Positions 34,718-42,790 of a stretch of DNA of 64,000 nt are shown here, piece by piece (position 1 is the stretch's first letter; each line of letters starts with the position of its first letter). The translations under genes were made by a program, and so were the position numbers. The notes beneath the pieces are model-generated. The model searched no databases. It was not told the DNA's origin and saw only the letters and a program-made list of their open reading frames with translations. Source of the DNA: an uncultured Cellulomonas sp. (GTDB lineage Bacteria > Actinomycetota > Actinomycetes > Actinomycetales > Cellulomonadaceae); assembly GCF_947494015.1 (NCBI RefSeq), contig NZ_CANLTL010000005.1, forward strand, positions 220,322 to 284,321. The letters run 5' to 3'.

Positions 34718-35095
34718 TCACGTCCGGACAGAGAGCAGGAACCACACCGACTTGCCACTGGGATCGAGTGCTTGACAACCCCAGTCGGTCGCCAGCAGGT
34801 CGACCAGCAAGACTCCGCGCCCACCCCCGGCGGTAGGGGCGGGCTGGAGCCGGCGGGGTTGGTCGGGGGACTGGTCGGTGACTGCCACGCCGAAGAGGTC
34901 GTCGTTCAGGCAGGTGTGGAGGACGACCGGGTGGCCTTGTGAGCCGTGGACGATGGCGTTGGTGAGGACTTCGCTGGTGAGCAGCTCGATCGTCGGCATC
35001 GCTGGCTGCTGCACGCCGGCAGTCGCCGCTTGGTCGAGGACCCAACGCCGACCGACCCGGACCGAGCTTGCGACGGGTGCGAGGGTCAGTGGCAT
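34718..35095 (-). CDS. RsbW-like ATP-binding protein (HATPase_c_2)
   Basis: The 125-residue protein has the GHKL fold of anti-sigma-factor kinases: PTIELLTSEVLTNAIVHGSQ (about 37-56, with the N-box E-x-x-x-N), VAVTDQSPDQP (G1-like Asp, about 77) and GGGRGVLLVDLLATDWG (about 92-108). Actinobacteria have many stand-alone members that control sigma factors or SpoIIE-type phosphatase pathways; no partner gene is adjacent. ATG 35095 matches the family start. It is downstream of the membrane DUF305 gene in the same direction with a 158-base gap. Confidence 0.8.
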   Translation of the reverse strand: MPLTLAPVASSVRVGRRWVLDQAATAGVQQPAMPTIELLTSEVLTNAIVHGSQGHPVVLHTCLNDDLFGVAVTDQSPDQPRRLQPAPTAGGGRGVLLVDLLATDWGCQALDPSGKSVWFLLSVRT

Positions 35096-35253
35096 GGGTC
35101 CTGTCCTTGGATGGGGGCTGCATCCAGCGTGCCCCTGCCTGCGCGTCCGCGCGACTGGCGGCACGTCCGGCTGCTCTGCCGAGGGTTCGTCGCAGGTGTT
35201 GGTCGACCGGCCGATCGCAGCTTTGGTGGCTCGCGCCCACGTGACCGGTGGTG

Positions 35254-35895
35254 TCACCCGGTGTCGCACTGGCGGTTCGCGGCGGCTTCGAAGGTCGGGA
35301 CCTGGCGTGCCTGGGCCTGCTCGGGTGTGGTGGCGAGCCCGTTGGCTTCGATGTCCTGGATCAGCCACTCCATCTCGTCGATCTCGCGTCGCTGGGCTTC
35401 GCTGATCTCGGCGGCGAGCTCGCACACGCGGACGTCGACGATCTCGGCGCGCTCGGAGCGGGTGATGGCCAAGGAGTGGTGCGGGATCATCGCGCTCATC
35501 CAGCTGGTGTCCTGCACGGTGGTCTGGCTGCGATCCAGGTAGACCCCGCCACCGATCAGCAGGACGCCGGCCGTGACGGCGGCGATGTTGGCCTTGGTGT
35601 TCTTGTACATGTTCAGCATCCAGCCGAGCATCACCAACGCCATGGTTCCGCCCATGGTCAGCGCCATGAAGACGCGGCTCTCGCTGAAGCGGATGTGGTC
35701 CCACCGGTAGGTGCCGACGAACATGACCGCGTACATCACGACCATGCCGGTCAGGATCATGGCCGCGTACCGCAGGTACATGTTCCTCATGTGGTGACCA
35801 CCCTGACCCTGACCGTGCTGCTGGACGTGGCCCTGGTCCTTGGCGTCGTGGTCCTGGTGCTGACCGTCGACCTGCTGGTGCCCCTTCATCGACAC
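35254..35895 (-). CDS. membrane DUF305 protein with His-rich head
   Basis: The 213-residue protein begins with a His/Gln-rich segment (about 1-35), has three membrane helices (about 40-60, 72-92, 100-118; MILTGMVVMYAVMFVG, MGGTMALVMLGWML, VTAGVLLIGGGVYL) and ends in one DUF305 module (about 125-205). The module keeps the signature WMSAMIPHHSLAITRSERAE, ferritin-like with a His pair. DUF305 proteins are repeatedly found in copper-resistance loci; binding of copper by Met and His residues is likely, though unproven here. The GTG start at 35895 has AAAGGAG upstream; ATG 35889 is the alternative. A decayed copy lies at 5545-5835. Confidence 0.85.
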   Translation of the reverse strand: MSMKGHQQVDGQHQDHDAKDQGHVQQHGQGQGGHHMRNMYLRYAAMILTGMVVMYAVMFVGTYRWDHIRFSESRVFMALTMGGTMALVMLGWMLNMYKNTKANIAAVTAGVLLIGGGVYLDRSQTTVQDTSWMSAMIPHHSLAITRSERAEIVDVRVCELAAEISEAQRREIDEMEWLIQDIEANGLATTPEQAQARQVPTFEAAANRQCDTG

Positions 35896-35996
35896 GGGCG
35901 CCGCTCCTTTCGCTGCTGACGTGATGTGGTGGTGGCGTCGCGGGTGCGCGGTCAGGCGCGACGGCGCCGGTGCGCCTGACCGCGTCCGGGAGGGGG

Positions 35997-36398
35997 TCAG
36001 GCGATGGCGTTGAGCAGCTCGGTGCACGCCTCCTCGCACGCCCGGCATGCCTCGGCGCAGATCCGGCAGTGCTCGTGCATCCCGGCGTGGCTGTCGCACT
36101 CGTCGCCGCAGGCGCGGCACGCGGCGATGCAGGCCTGCAGGTGGGCGCGGGTGACGTTGGCGTCGTAGCCGGTGTGGCGGGACAGGATGGCGGCGGTGGT
36201 GGCGCAGCTGTCGGCGCAGTCGAGGTTGGTGCGGATGCACTTGCGCAGGTCGGCGACCATGTCCTCGCTCAGGCACGCGTCCGCGCAGGCGGTACACGCC
36301 TGTGAGCAGGTGACCAGGGTGTCGATGACACGGGCGAGGAGCTCGCGGTCGAGGTTGATCTCGGCGGGGTAGGTCTGCAGCATCGCGGCGGTCTTCAT
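35997..36398 (-). CDS. csp: DUF326 four-helix-bundle copper-binding protein
   Basis: The 133-residue protein has about 16 cysteines, most in a C-x-x-C or C-x-x-x-C pattern along four helices (TCSQACTACADACL, CIRTNLDCADSCA, ACIAACRACGDECD, HCRICAEACRACEEACTELL). This is the layout of Csp copper-storage proteins, which bind many Cu(I) ions inside the bundle. No signal peptide is visible, so a cytoplasmic form (Csp3-like) is expected. ATG has GGAGGG upstream. It is divergent from the copB exporter with a 226-base gap that carries two regulatory motifs. The symbol reflects the family, not a tested function. Confidence 0.88.
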   Translation of the reverse strand: MKTAAMLQTYPAEINLDRELLARVIDTLVTCSQACTACADACLSEDMVADLRKCIRTNLDCADSCATTAAILSRHTGYDANVTRAHLQACIAACRACGDECDSHAGMHEHCRICAEACRACEEACTELLNAIA

Positions 36399-36515
36399 CG
36401 TGCCCTCCGGTGGGTCTCGGTTGACGGCGCGTGGCCAACGTGAGCCCGCGCACCTGGACCCCATCGACGCTAGGGACCCCCGCGGCCGGTCGCATGGTGG
36501 GGCCCCGGGGGCGGC

Positions 36516-36533
36516 GATGAAGTTTCGATGAAG
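36516..36533 (+). promoter_or_regulatory. 11-bp-phased direct repeat, candidate OmpR-family site (site 1)
   Basis: GATGAAG (36516-36522), TTTC, GATGAAG (36527-36533). The same architecture occurs at 42003-42020 and 53349-53366, always in a divergent intergenic region and on the plus strand. An 11-base period puts both half-sites on one face of the helix, as for OmpR/PhoB-type regulators. Confidence 0.55.
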
Positions 36534-36591
36534 CCCCACCCCGGCGCACACACTGGGGAACACCAGCCCGGTCCAACGGGTTCCTGCCGAG

Positions 36592-36606
36592 TACCCCACA
36601 GGGGTA
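36592..36606. promoter_or_regulatory. CsoR-like palindrome upstream of copB
   Basis: TACCCC-ACA-GGGGTA is a perfect 6-3-6 palindrome located 19 bases before the copB start and overlapping its presumed leader. CsoR copper repressors bind G/C-tract palindromes of this style. No csoR gene lies in the window, so the cognate regulator would be encoded elsewhere. Confidence 0.6.
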
Positions 36607-36624
36607 TCCAAACGGGAGGTCACG

Positions 36625-38820
36625 ATGAGCGCGGACGAGCACACCGGACACACCACGCACCCCGGTCTGGGCGGCGCCGGCCACCATGACGCGCACGCCG
36701 GCCCGGCGGGTGACCATGCCCAGCACGCGCCCACGGCGGCGGCCGATCCCGGCGGCGGCGACCACGGGGGTCACGGCGGTGGCGGGCACCCCGGTGGTGG
36801 GCAGCACGGGGCCGAGCAGGCCCACGCCCAGCACGGCAACGCCGGTCACGGGCACCACGTGGGTCAGTTCCGGGACCGGTTCTGGGTCAGCCTGGTGCTG
36901 GCGGTGCCGGTGGTGGTGTTCAACCACATGTTCGCCGACCTGCTCGGGTACACCCCACCGGCGTTTCCCGGGTCGGGGTGGGTCTCCCCGGTGCTGGGCA
37001 CGGTGGTTTTCTTCTACGGCGGGTGGCCGTTCCTGACCGGCGCGGTGGTGGAGGCCCGCAGTCGCCGGCCCGGGATGATGCTGCTGATCGCGCTGGCGAT
37101 CACGGTGGCGTTCGTCGCGTCGTGGGCCACCACGCTGGGTGCGGCGATGGAGCTGGACTTCTGGTGGGAGCTGGCGCTGCTGGTCGTGATCATGCTGCTG
37201 GGGCACTGGCTGGAGATGCGGGCCCTGGGTGCGGCGTCCGGCGCGCTGGACGCGCTGGCCGCGTTGCTGCCCGACCGCGCCGAGAAGGTCACCGGCACCG
37301 GGACGCTCGAGGTCGCCGTGTCCGACCTGGCCACCGACGACGTCGTGCTGGTCCGCCCGGGGGCCCGGGTGCCGGTCGACGGGCTGATCGTGGACGGCGA
37401 GGCGCACCTGGACGAGTCGATGATCACCGGGGAGTCCCGGGCCGTGCGTCGGGCTGGCGGGGACACGGTCGTGGGCGGCACCGTCTCGACCGACAGCACC
37501 CTGCGGGTGCGGGTCACTGCGGTCGGACAGGACACCGCCCTGGCCGGCATCCAACGGCTGGTCGCCGACGCCCAGGCGTCCAGCTCACGCGCACAGGCGC
37601 TGGCCGACCGCGCCGCCGCCTTCTTGTTCTACTTCGCCCTGGGCGCCGGCGTGCTGACTTTCGCGGCGTGGCTGGTGTTCGGGGACACCGCCGATGCGGT
37701 GACGCGGACCGTGACGGTGCTGGTCATCGCCTGCCCCCACGCGCTGGGTCTGGCCATCCCGCTGGTGATCTCGATCTCCACCGAGCGCGCCGCGCAGGCC
37801 GGTGTGCTGGTCAAGAACCGGCTCGCCCTGGAGCGGATGCGCACCGTCGACACGGTCCTGTTCGACAAGACCGGCACCCTGACGAAGGGCGCACACGCCG
37901 TCACCGGCGCCGTCGCGACCCACGGGGTCGACCAAGCCACGATGCTGGCCCTGGCCGCGGCGGCCGAGGCCGACAGCGAGCATCCGGTGGCGCGGGCCAT
38001 CGTGCGCTCCGCCGGCCAGGTGTCGGCGACCGTGCGGAACTTCCGGGCCCTGCCTGGGCGCGGGGTGCAGGCCAGCGTCGACGGCCACGAAGTCGTCGTG
38101 GGCGGGCCGGCGCTGCTCGCCGAGCGGCAGTGGACGCCCCCGGCGGACGTGCAGGCCGCGACCCGGCCGTGGGTGGAGCGGGGGGCATCGGTGCTCCATG
38201 TCGTGCGTGACGGTCAGGTCATCGGCGCGGTCGCGGTCGAGGACGCCATCCGTCCCGAGTCCCGTGACACGGTCGCGGCCCTGCACGCCCGAGGTGTGCG
38301 GGTGGCGATGATCACCGGCGACGCCCAGCAGGTCGCCGACGCAGTCGCCGCCGAGCTCGGCATCGACGAGGTCTTCGCCCAGGTCCTGCCCACCGACAAG
38401 GACGCCAAGGTCAGCGAGCTGCAGGCACGCGGGCACAAGGTCGCGATGGTCGGCGACGGCGTCAACGACGCCCCTGCGCTGGCTCGGGCTGACGTCGGGA
38501 TCGCGATCGGGGCCGGCACGGACGTCGCCGTGGAGTCCGCCGGGGTCGTCCTGGCCTCGGACGACCCACGCGGGGTGGTGTCGGTGATCGCGCTGTCCCA
38601 GGCGTCGTACCGCAAGATGTGGCAGAACCTGGTCTGGGCGACCGGGTACAACCTCATCGCGGTACCCCTGGCAGCGGGCGTCCTCGCGTTCGCCGGGTTC
38701 GTCCTGTCACCGGCCGTCGGGGCGATCCTGATGTCCGCCTCGACGATCGTGGTCGCCGCCAACGCCCAGCTCCTGCGGCGCCTGGACCTCGACCCCGCCC
38801 GTGTGGCCCAGCAGCAATGA
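36625..38820 (+). CDS. copB: copper-exporting P1B-type ATPase, CPH (CopB) type
   Basis: The 731-residue ATPase has a His/Gly-rich N-terminal tail (about 1-78) in place of a heavy-metal-associated domain, as in CopB. Key motifs: phosphatase MITGES (about 270), metal-site CPH in VIACPHALGLAIP (about 370), phosphorylation DKTGTLTKG (about 414), HP in SEHPVARAIV (about 452), MITGDAQ (about 560), GDGVNDAPA (about 610), and helix-8 MSASTIVVAANAQLLRR (about 704). CPH with a His-rich head points to Cu(II)/Cu(I) or Ag export (subgroup P1B-3). ATG has GGGAGG upstream. The lipoprotein gene at 38910 follows closely. Confidence 0.93.
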   Translation: MSADEHTGHTTHPGLGGAGHHDAHAGPAGDHAQHAPTAAADPGGGDHGGHGGGGHPGGGQHGAEQAHAQHGNAGHGHHVGQFRDRFWVSLVLAVPVVVFNHMFADLLGYTPPAFPGSGWVSPVLGTVVFFYGGWPFLTGAVVEARSRRPGMMLLIALAITVAFVASWATTLGAAMELDFWWELALLVVIMLLGHWLEMRALGAASGALDALAALLPDRAEKVTGTGTLEVAVSDLATDDVVLVRPGARVPVDGLIVDGEAHLDESMITGESRAVRRAGGDTVVGGTVSTDSTLRVRVTAVGQDTALAGIQRLVADAQASSSRAQALADRAAAFLFYFALGAGVLTFAAWLVFGDTADAVTRTVTVLVIACPHALGLAIPLVISISTERAAQAGVLVKNRLALERMRTVDTVLFDKTGTLTKGAHAVTGAVATHGVDQATMLALAAAAEADSEHPVARAIVRSAGQVSATVRNFRALPGRGVQASVDGHEVVVGGPALLAERQWTPPADVQAATRPWVERGASVLHVVRDGQVIGAVAVEDAIRPESRDTVAALHARGVRVAMITGDAQQVADAVAAELGIDEVFAQVLPTDKDAKVSELQARGHKVAMVGDGVNDAPALARADVGIAIGAGTDVAVESAGVVLASDDPRGVVSVIALSQASYRKMWQNLVWATGYNLIAVPLAAGVLAFAGFVLSPAVGAILMSASTIVVAANAQLLRRLDLDPARVAQQQ

Positions 38821-38909
38821 GCAGCCCCGTGCCGGCTCCGCGGCCGCCCTCGCGCTGTGCCCGCACTGACCGTCCCGACGCCAGCCACACCGAGAGGCAC
38901 CCTGACCTG

Positions 38910-39821
38910 ATGCACCCTCACCACCGCACCACGGTCCGCGCCCTGGCGAGCCTGGGGCTCGTCGCCGCCGTTCTGGCTGGCTGCGCCGGGACCCCACGAG
39001 CCGGGACTGCCCCGCCGCCCGGACCGGCGGTGTCGGCCGGCCCCGGACCGGCCGACGCCGGTGCGGCTGCGGGGGAAGGCTTGCCGAGCAGCCACGTCCA
39101 TGGCGTGGCGGTCAACCCCGCTGACGGGCTGGTGTACCTGGCCAGCCACGACGGACTGTTCCGGTACGGGGCCGACGGGCCGCAGCGGGTGGGGCCGGTC
39201 ATCGACCTGATGGGGTTCACCGTCGCGGGGCCGGACCACTTCTACTCCTCCGGACACCCCAGCCCGGGCGTGGACCTCCCCACGCCGTTGGGGCTGGTGG
39301 AGTCCACCGACGCCGGGCAGACCTGGCAGCCGCTCTCGCGCGGCGGGCAGTCGGACTTCCATGCCTTGACCGCCTCGACCGCCGCGGTCGTCGGCTACGA
39401 CGGCTCCGCGCTGCGCAGCACCACCGACGGGCAGACCTGGACCGATCTGGACGCACCGGTGGAACCGTTCGCGCTGGCCGCCTCACGCGACGGCCGGGTC
39501 CTCGTGTTGACCAGTCAGGCCGGGGTGTACCGGTCCGGCGACGGCGGGGCGACGTGGCAGCAGCCGCAGGCGCCGCTTCTGCAGTACGTGGCGTTCGCCG
39601 ACGACACCGTGGCCGTGGGCGTCACCCCGGACGGTGACGTGGCCCGCAGCGACGACGCCGGCCAGACCTGGACCCAGGTCGGTGCCCTGGGTGAGCCGGT
39701 CGCGGCCGTCGGCGCGACCCGCGGCCCCGACGACACCGTGCGGGTCGTGGCGGTCACCGCCGACCAGGTGCTGGAGTCCAGTGACGGCGGCGCCACGTTC
39801 GGGGCCCTGACGACCAAATGA
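38910..39821 (+). CDS. BNR-repeat/F510_1955-like lipoprotein
   Basis: The 303-residue protein has a lipoprotein signal with lipobox LAGC (Cys about 26), a short Pro/Ala linker and a beta-propeller-like domain. It opens with SSHVHGVAVNPADGLVYLAS and DGLFRYG, and contains Asp-box repeats S-x-D-G-G-x-T-W (STDAGQTWQPL, STTDGQTWTDL, SGDGGATWQQP, SDDAGQTWTQV, SSDGGATFGAL). This is the plan of F510_1955-family proteins, usually annotated as glycosyl hydrolase-like and often found in copper loci. No catalytic evidence is visible. An ATG at 38817 overlaps the copB stop but precedes the signal peptide by 31 residues; 38910 is preferred. As a lipoprotein it is a likely Lnt substrate. Confidence 0.8.
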   Translation: MHPHHRTTVRALASLGLVAAVLAGCAGTPRAGTAPPPGPAVSAGPGPADAGAAAGEGLPSSHVHGVAVNPADGLVYLASHDGLFRYGADGPQRVGPVIDLMGFTVAGPDHFYSSGHPSPGVDLPTPLGLVESTDAGQTWQPLSRGGQSDFHALTASTAAVVGYDGSALRSTTDGQTWTDLDAPVEPFALAASRDGRVLVLTSQAGVYRSGDGGATWQQPQAPLLQYVAFADDTVAVGVTPDGDVARSDDAGQTWTQVGALGEPVAAVGATRGPDDTVRVVAVTADQVLESSDGGATFGALTTK

Positions 39822-39865
39822 CCGGCTGACGCGCCCCACGATCGCGCACCCTGTGTCCTAGGAGG

Positions 39866-40864
39866 TCACCAGGACCATCCATCGTTGACGACCATCGTGG
39901 CCAGGGTCCGCCGACGGTCGGCCGCCGCGGCGACGGCCGGCCCGAAGTCCGCGTCGCCAGCGACCGGGATTCCCGCACCCCGCAGCCCCGCCAGGTCCGG
40001 CGCCGGAGGTGGGTCGTCGACGCGGACGGGCATCGTCGAGGTGGCGCCCACGGTGTGCAGGTACCGGTCCACGGCCCGCCGCGTCGGCGCGACGGTGCCG
40101 GCCTCGGGTGCGGCGGCGGGCTGGACCGCTTCCTGGAGGAGGAACAGGGCCTCGTCCAGGTGTGCCACGGCCACCGGGGCCGCGGTGACCCGTGTGCTGC
40201 TGTGGAAATAGTGCAGCACCGGGTAGGCCAGGTGCTGCTCGGCGCTGGTGGCCAGGGCCCCGGTGAGGTTCACCAGCCGCTGCACGAACGCCGAGGAGAA
40301 CTGGTCCCCGTCCCAGCCACCGGTGACCATGTCGACCGGGTCGGACCCCAGGGTCGCGATCTGCACCGCCAACGCACGCCGCGCCACCACCGCCGATACC
40401 ACCGAGATCAGGTACGTGATGGCCAGGGTGATCACGAACAAGCCGGTGAAGCTCGCGGCCGCGGTCAGCACCCGGGTGACGCTGGTGGTGGCGACGAAGT
40501 CACCCACCCCCAAGGTGAACACGGTGAACCCCGCGTAGTACACGACGTCCGCGACGCCGGCCGGGGCGCGGGTGGTCGAGTTGACCACCGAGTCGGACGA
40601 CAGCAGCACCAGCGCCCATCCGGCCCACAGCAGCGCCACCCACACCAGCACCGTCACGATCAAGAGGACCGCACCTGCCGCGGCGAGCACAGAGGAGTCG
40701 CTGTCGCGCCGGTGCACCCGCAGCAGCACCCGCCACAGCACCCCAGTCACGCGGCGGGTCAGCAGCCCCGCGCCGCCGCCGACGGTCACCGTGGTGGTCA
40801 ACGCGTCCACCAGGACCAGCAGCACCAGGGCCGCTCCCAACACACCCACCAGCACGTCATCCAT
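39866..40864 (-). CDS. two-TM potassium-channel-like membrane protein
   Basis: The 332-residue protein has about five hydrophobic segments in the first half. The region YYAGFTVFTLGVGDFVATTS (about 108-127) resembles a pore loop with the filter written TLGVGD in place of TVGYGD, followed by a helix (VLTAAASFTGLFVITLAITY). The C-terminal half (about 165-332) is cytoplasmic and has no RCK motif that I can see. The altered filter makes potassium selectivity doubtful. The gene is convergent with the copB-lipoprotein pair. Confidence 0.7.
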   Translation of the reverse strand: MDDVLVGVLGAALVLLVLVDALTTTVTVGGGAGLLTRRVTGVLWRVLLRVHRRDSDSSVLAAAGAVLLIVTVLVWVALLWAGWALVLLSSDSVVNSTTRAPAGVADVVYYAGFTVFTLGVGDFVATTSVTRVLTAAASFTGLFVITLAITYLISVVSAVVARRALAVQIATLGSDPVDMVTGGWDGDQFSSAFVQRLVNLTGALATSAEQHLAYPVLHYFHSSTRVTAAPVAVAHLDEALFLLQEAVQPAAAPEAGTVAPTRRAVDRYLHTVGATSTMPVRVDDPPPAPDLAGLRGAGIPVAGDADFGPAVAAAADRRRTLATMVVNDGWSW

Positions 40865-41031
40865 TTGTCAGCTCCATCGCCAGTGCGGCACGACCCCGGC
40901 CTGACCCACAGCCGGGATCACGCGGCGACGCCGGACCTGCGCAGGAAGCATCGGGCCGGGCGCGCCGCGGACCAACGGCACCACACTGCCGGGCCCGGTG
41001 TGATCGCCGGGCCCGGCATCAGGGGTTGGCC

Positions 41032-41655
41032 TCACAGGTCGCGCAGCAGGTTCTCCATCTCGGTGATCTCGCGCGTCTGGTCGTCGATGATCTTGCGCGC
41101 CAGCTCCCGGGCCTCGGCGTTGGCGCCGTCAGCCAGGTGCACCTCAGCCATCTCGATCGCACCGCGGTGGTGCTCGGTCATCATCTCCAGGAAGGCGCGG
41201 TCGAACTCCGCGCCCGAGAGCCCCTCCAGCTCGGCCATGGCGGACTCCATGTCCATCCCGCCCATGTCCATCCCGCCGTGATCCATCCCGCCCATGTCCG
41301 CGTCCTGGGGCTCTTCTTCGCCCCACGCCTGGAGCCATGAGGTCATCTCGTCGATCTCCGGGCCCTGCGCGGCGGAGATCCGCTCGGCCAGCGCCCGCAC
41401 CTCCTCGCTGGCGGCCTTGTCGACCGCCAAGCCAGCCATCTCGACGGCGCCCTGGTGGTGGACGATCATCATCTGCGCGAACTCGGTGTCCGCGTCGTTG
41501 TGCTCACTGGCCTGCTCGACCTCCGGAGCGCTGGAGGTCGCCGCTGCGGCCGGCGGTTCGGCGGGCGGCTCGGCGGCGTCAGAGCAGGCGGTCAGCCCCG
41601 CCGCCAACGCCAGGGCGGTTGCCGTAGCAGCCAAGCGCCGCCGGGTCGTGGTCAT
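41032..41655 (-). CDS. Met/His-rich DUF305 lipoprotein A
   Basis: The 207-residue protein has a lipoprotein signal (lipobox LTAC, Cys about 24), an Ala/Pro/Glu linker and two DUF305 modules. Module one begins FAQMMIVHHQGAVEMAGLAV (about 58) and module two FLEMMTEHHRGAIEMAEVHL (about 158), each with the His-His core. Between them lies MGGMDHGGMDMGGMDM, a Met/His-rich insert suited to Cu(I). ATG 41655 has GGAAGGAAC upstream; the gene follows the Cys-rich peptide gene by 37 bases and is co-transcribed with it. Lipoprotein B at 51951-52571 is a close duplicate. Confidence 0.88.
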   Translation of the reverse strand: MTTTRRRLAATATALALAAGLTACSDAAEPPAEPPAAAATSSAPEVEQASEHNDADTEFAQMMIVHHQGAVEMAGLAVDKAASEEVRALAERISAAQGPEIDEMTSWLQAWGEEEPQDADMGGMDHGGMDMGGMDMESAMAELEGLSGAEFDRAFLEMMTEHHRGAIEMAEVHLADGANAEARELARKIIDDQTREITEMENLLRDL

Positions 41656-41692
41656 CACGGAAGTTCCTTCCCAGAACAGGTGTGCAGGTGGT

Positions 41693-41851
41693 TCAGGCGG
41701 TCGCGCTCGGGGTGCAGCACGAGTCGTTCTCGGTGGCGTCGCCACCGCAGCAGCCGCCGTCGCTGGTGACGGCCTGGGCCGTCTCGCGCGTGTCCTGCGC
41801 GGTGGGGGCGGTCGTGATGGTGGCCGTGGTCGTGTCCTGGCAGCAGCCCAT
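41693..41851 (-). CDS. 52-residue cysteine-rich peptide, candidate metal-binding
   Basis: ATG 41851 with GGAGAG 5 bases upstream. The peptide begins MGCCQDTTTATITTAPTAQD and ends with GGCCGGDATENDSCCTPSAT-like sequence: three vicinal Cys-Cys pairs (residues 3-4, 35-36 and 45-46) on Thr-rich, acidic linkers, with no signal peptide. It is too short for a fold without metal. The gene lies first in a two-gene unit with DUF305 lipoprotein A and is divergent from the OmpR-type regulator, with the phased repeat in between. Metallothionein-like or metallochaperone behaviour is inferred. I recognise no named family. Confidence 0.65.
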   Translation of the reverse strand: MGCCQDTTTATITTAPTAQDTRETAQAVTSDGGCCGGDATENDSCCTPSATA

Positions 41852-42002
41852 CGGGTCTCTCCTTCGTGGTGTCATACGGCAGATCCGCGTAGAGCGGCGG
41901 CAGCGGTGGTCAGCCAGCGCACTGGCCGCGCGGCCGGCGCGGGGCACCGCCGCGAACGCGCACCATCATCGATGCCTACGGCCGAAGGGCCCGTCACCGG
42001 CC

Positions 42003-42052
42003 GATCAAGGTTCGATGAAGATCGCGGGCCCGGTGGCCGGCCTGCCGATACT
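42003..42052 (+). promoter_or_regulatory. phased direct repeat and leaderless promoter of the OmpR-type regulator (site 2)
   Basis: GATCAAG (42003-42009), GTTC, GATGAAG (42014-42020), then a -10-like GATACT at 42047-42052 and the GTG start at 42059. The repeat abuts the expected -35 position, the place for a class II activator, and suggests autoregulation. Confidence 0.6.
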
Positions 42053-42058
42053 GGGGCA

Positions 42059-42790
42059 GTGAGCATCCCTTCGTTCCCAGCAGCGGCATCCCGGCGTGCG
42101 GTCGTCGTCGACGACGAGCAGGCACTGGCGCGGCTGGTGGCCGGGTACCTCGAGCGGGACGGGTTCGAGGTCCACGTCACCCACGACGGCGCCCAAGCGG
42201 TCGGGGTGCTGCGCGCGGTCGACCCCGACGTGGTCGTCCTGGACCTGGGCCTGCCGGGTCTGGACGGGGTGGAGGTGTGCCGCCAGCTGCGGACCTTCTC
42301 CGACTGCTACGTCATCATGCTGACCGCCCGCGCCGAAGAGGTCGACACCCTCATCGGCCTGTCGGTGGGTGCCGACGACTACATGACCAAGCCCTTCAGT
42401 CCCCGCGAGCTCATGGCCCGGGTCAGGGTCCTGCTGCGCCGACCCCGCCGGTCCGCACAGCCCGCCTCCACCCCGACCCCTCGGCCGAGCGTCGACGTCG
42501 GCCCGCTGCGCCTGGACCTGGACGCCCGCGAGGTCCACCTCGACGGTCTGCCGGTGCCGTTGACCCGCACCGAGTTCGACGTCCTGGCGGCCCTGGCATC
42601 CGGACCCGGTCGGGTGTTCAGCCGACGGGCACTGATCGAGGCGGTGTGGGGACCGAACTGGGTGGGGGACGAGCACCTGGTCGACGTCCACGTCCTGCAC
42701 GTGCGCCAGAAGCTCGGCGACAGCCCCGAGCGGCAGCGGTTCGTCCGCACCGTCCGCGGGGTCGGCTACCGGATCGGCACCGGCACATGA
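42059..42790 (+). CDS. OmpR-family response regulator
   Basis: The 243-residue protein has a receiver domain (VVVDDEQALA about 14, phosphoacceptor Asp in DVVVLDLGLPGLDG about 60, Thr in VIMLTARAEE about 88, Lys in DDYMTKPFSPREL about 109) and a winged-helix DNA-binding domain (about 140-240: LTRTEFDVLAALASGPGRVF, ALIEAVWGPNWVGDEHLVDV, VRTVRGVGYRIG). The GTG start is leaderless. The stop overlaps the histidine kinase ATG by four bases. Its position among copper genes and the shared repeats suggest that it controls the copper core of this window. Confidence 0.93.
   Translation: MSIPSFPAAASRRAVVVDDEQALARLVAGYLERDGFEVHVTHDGAQAVGVLRAVDPDVVVLDLGLPGLDGVEVCRQLRTFSDCYVIMLTARAEEVDTLIGLSVGADDYMTKPFSPRELMARVRVLLRRPRRSAQPASTPTPRPSVDVGPLRLDLDAREVHLDGLPVPLTRTEFDVLAALASGPGRVFSRRALIEAVWGPNWVGDEHLVDVHVLHVRQKLGDSPERQRFVRTVRGVGYRIGTGT

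Noticed and set aside
35896..37554. Upstream extension of the DUF305 frame on the minus strand
   Set aside because: The extension runs antisense through the DUF326 gene region and copB and has no domain; the GTG at 35895 with a ribosome site is the natural start.
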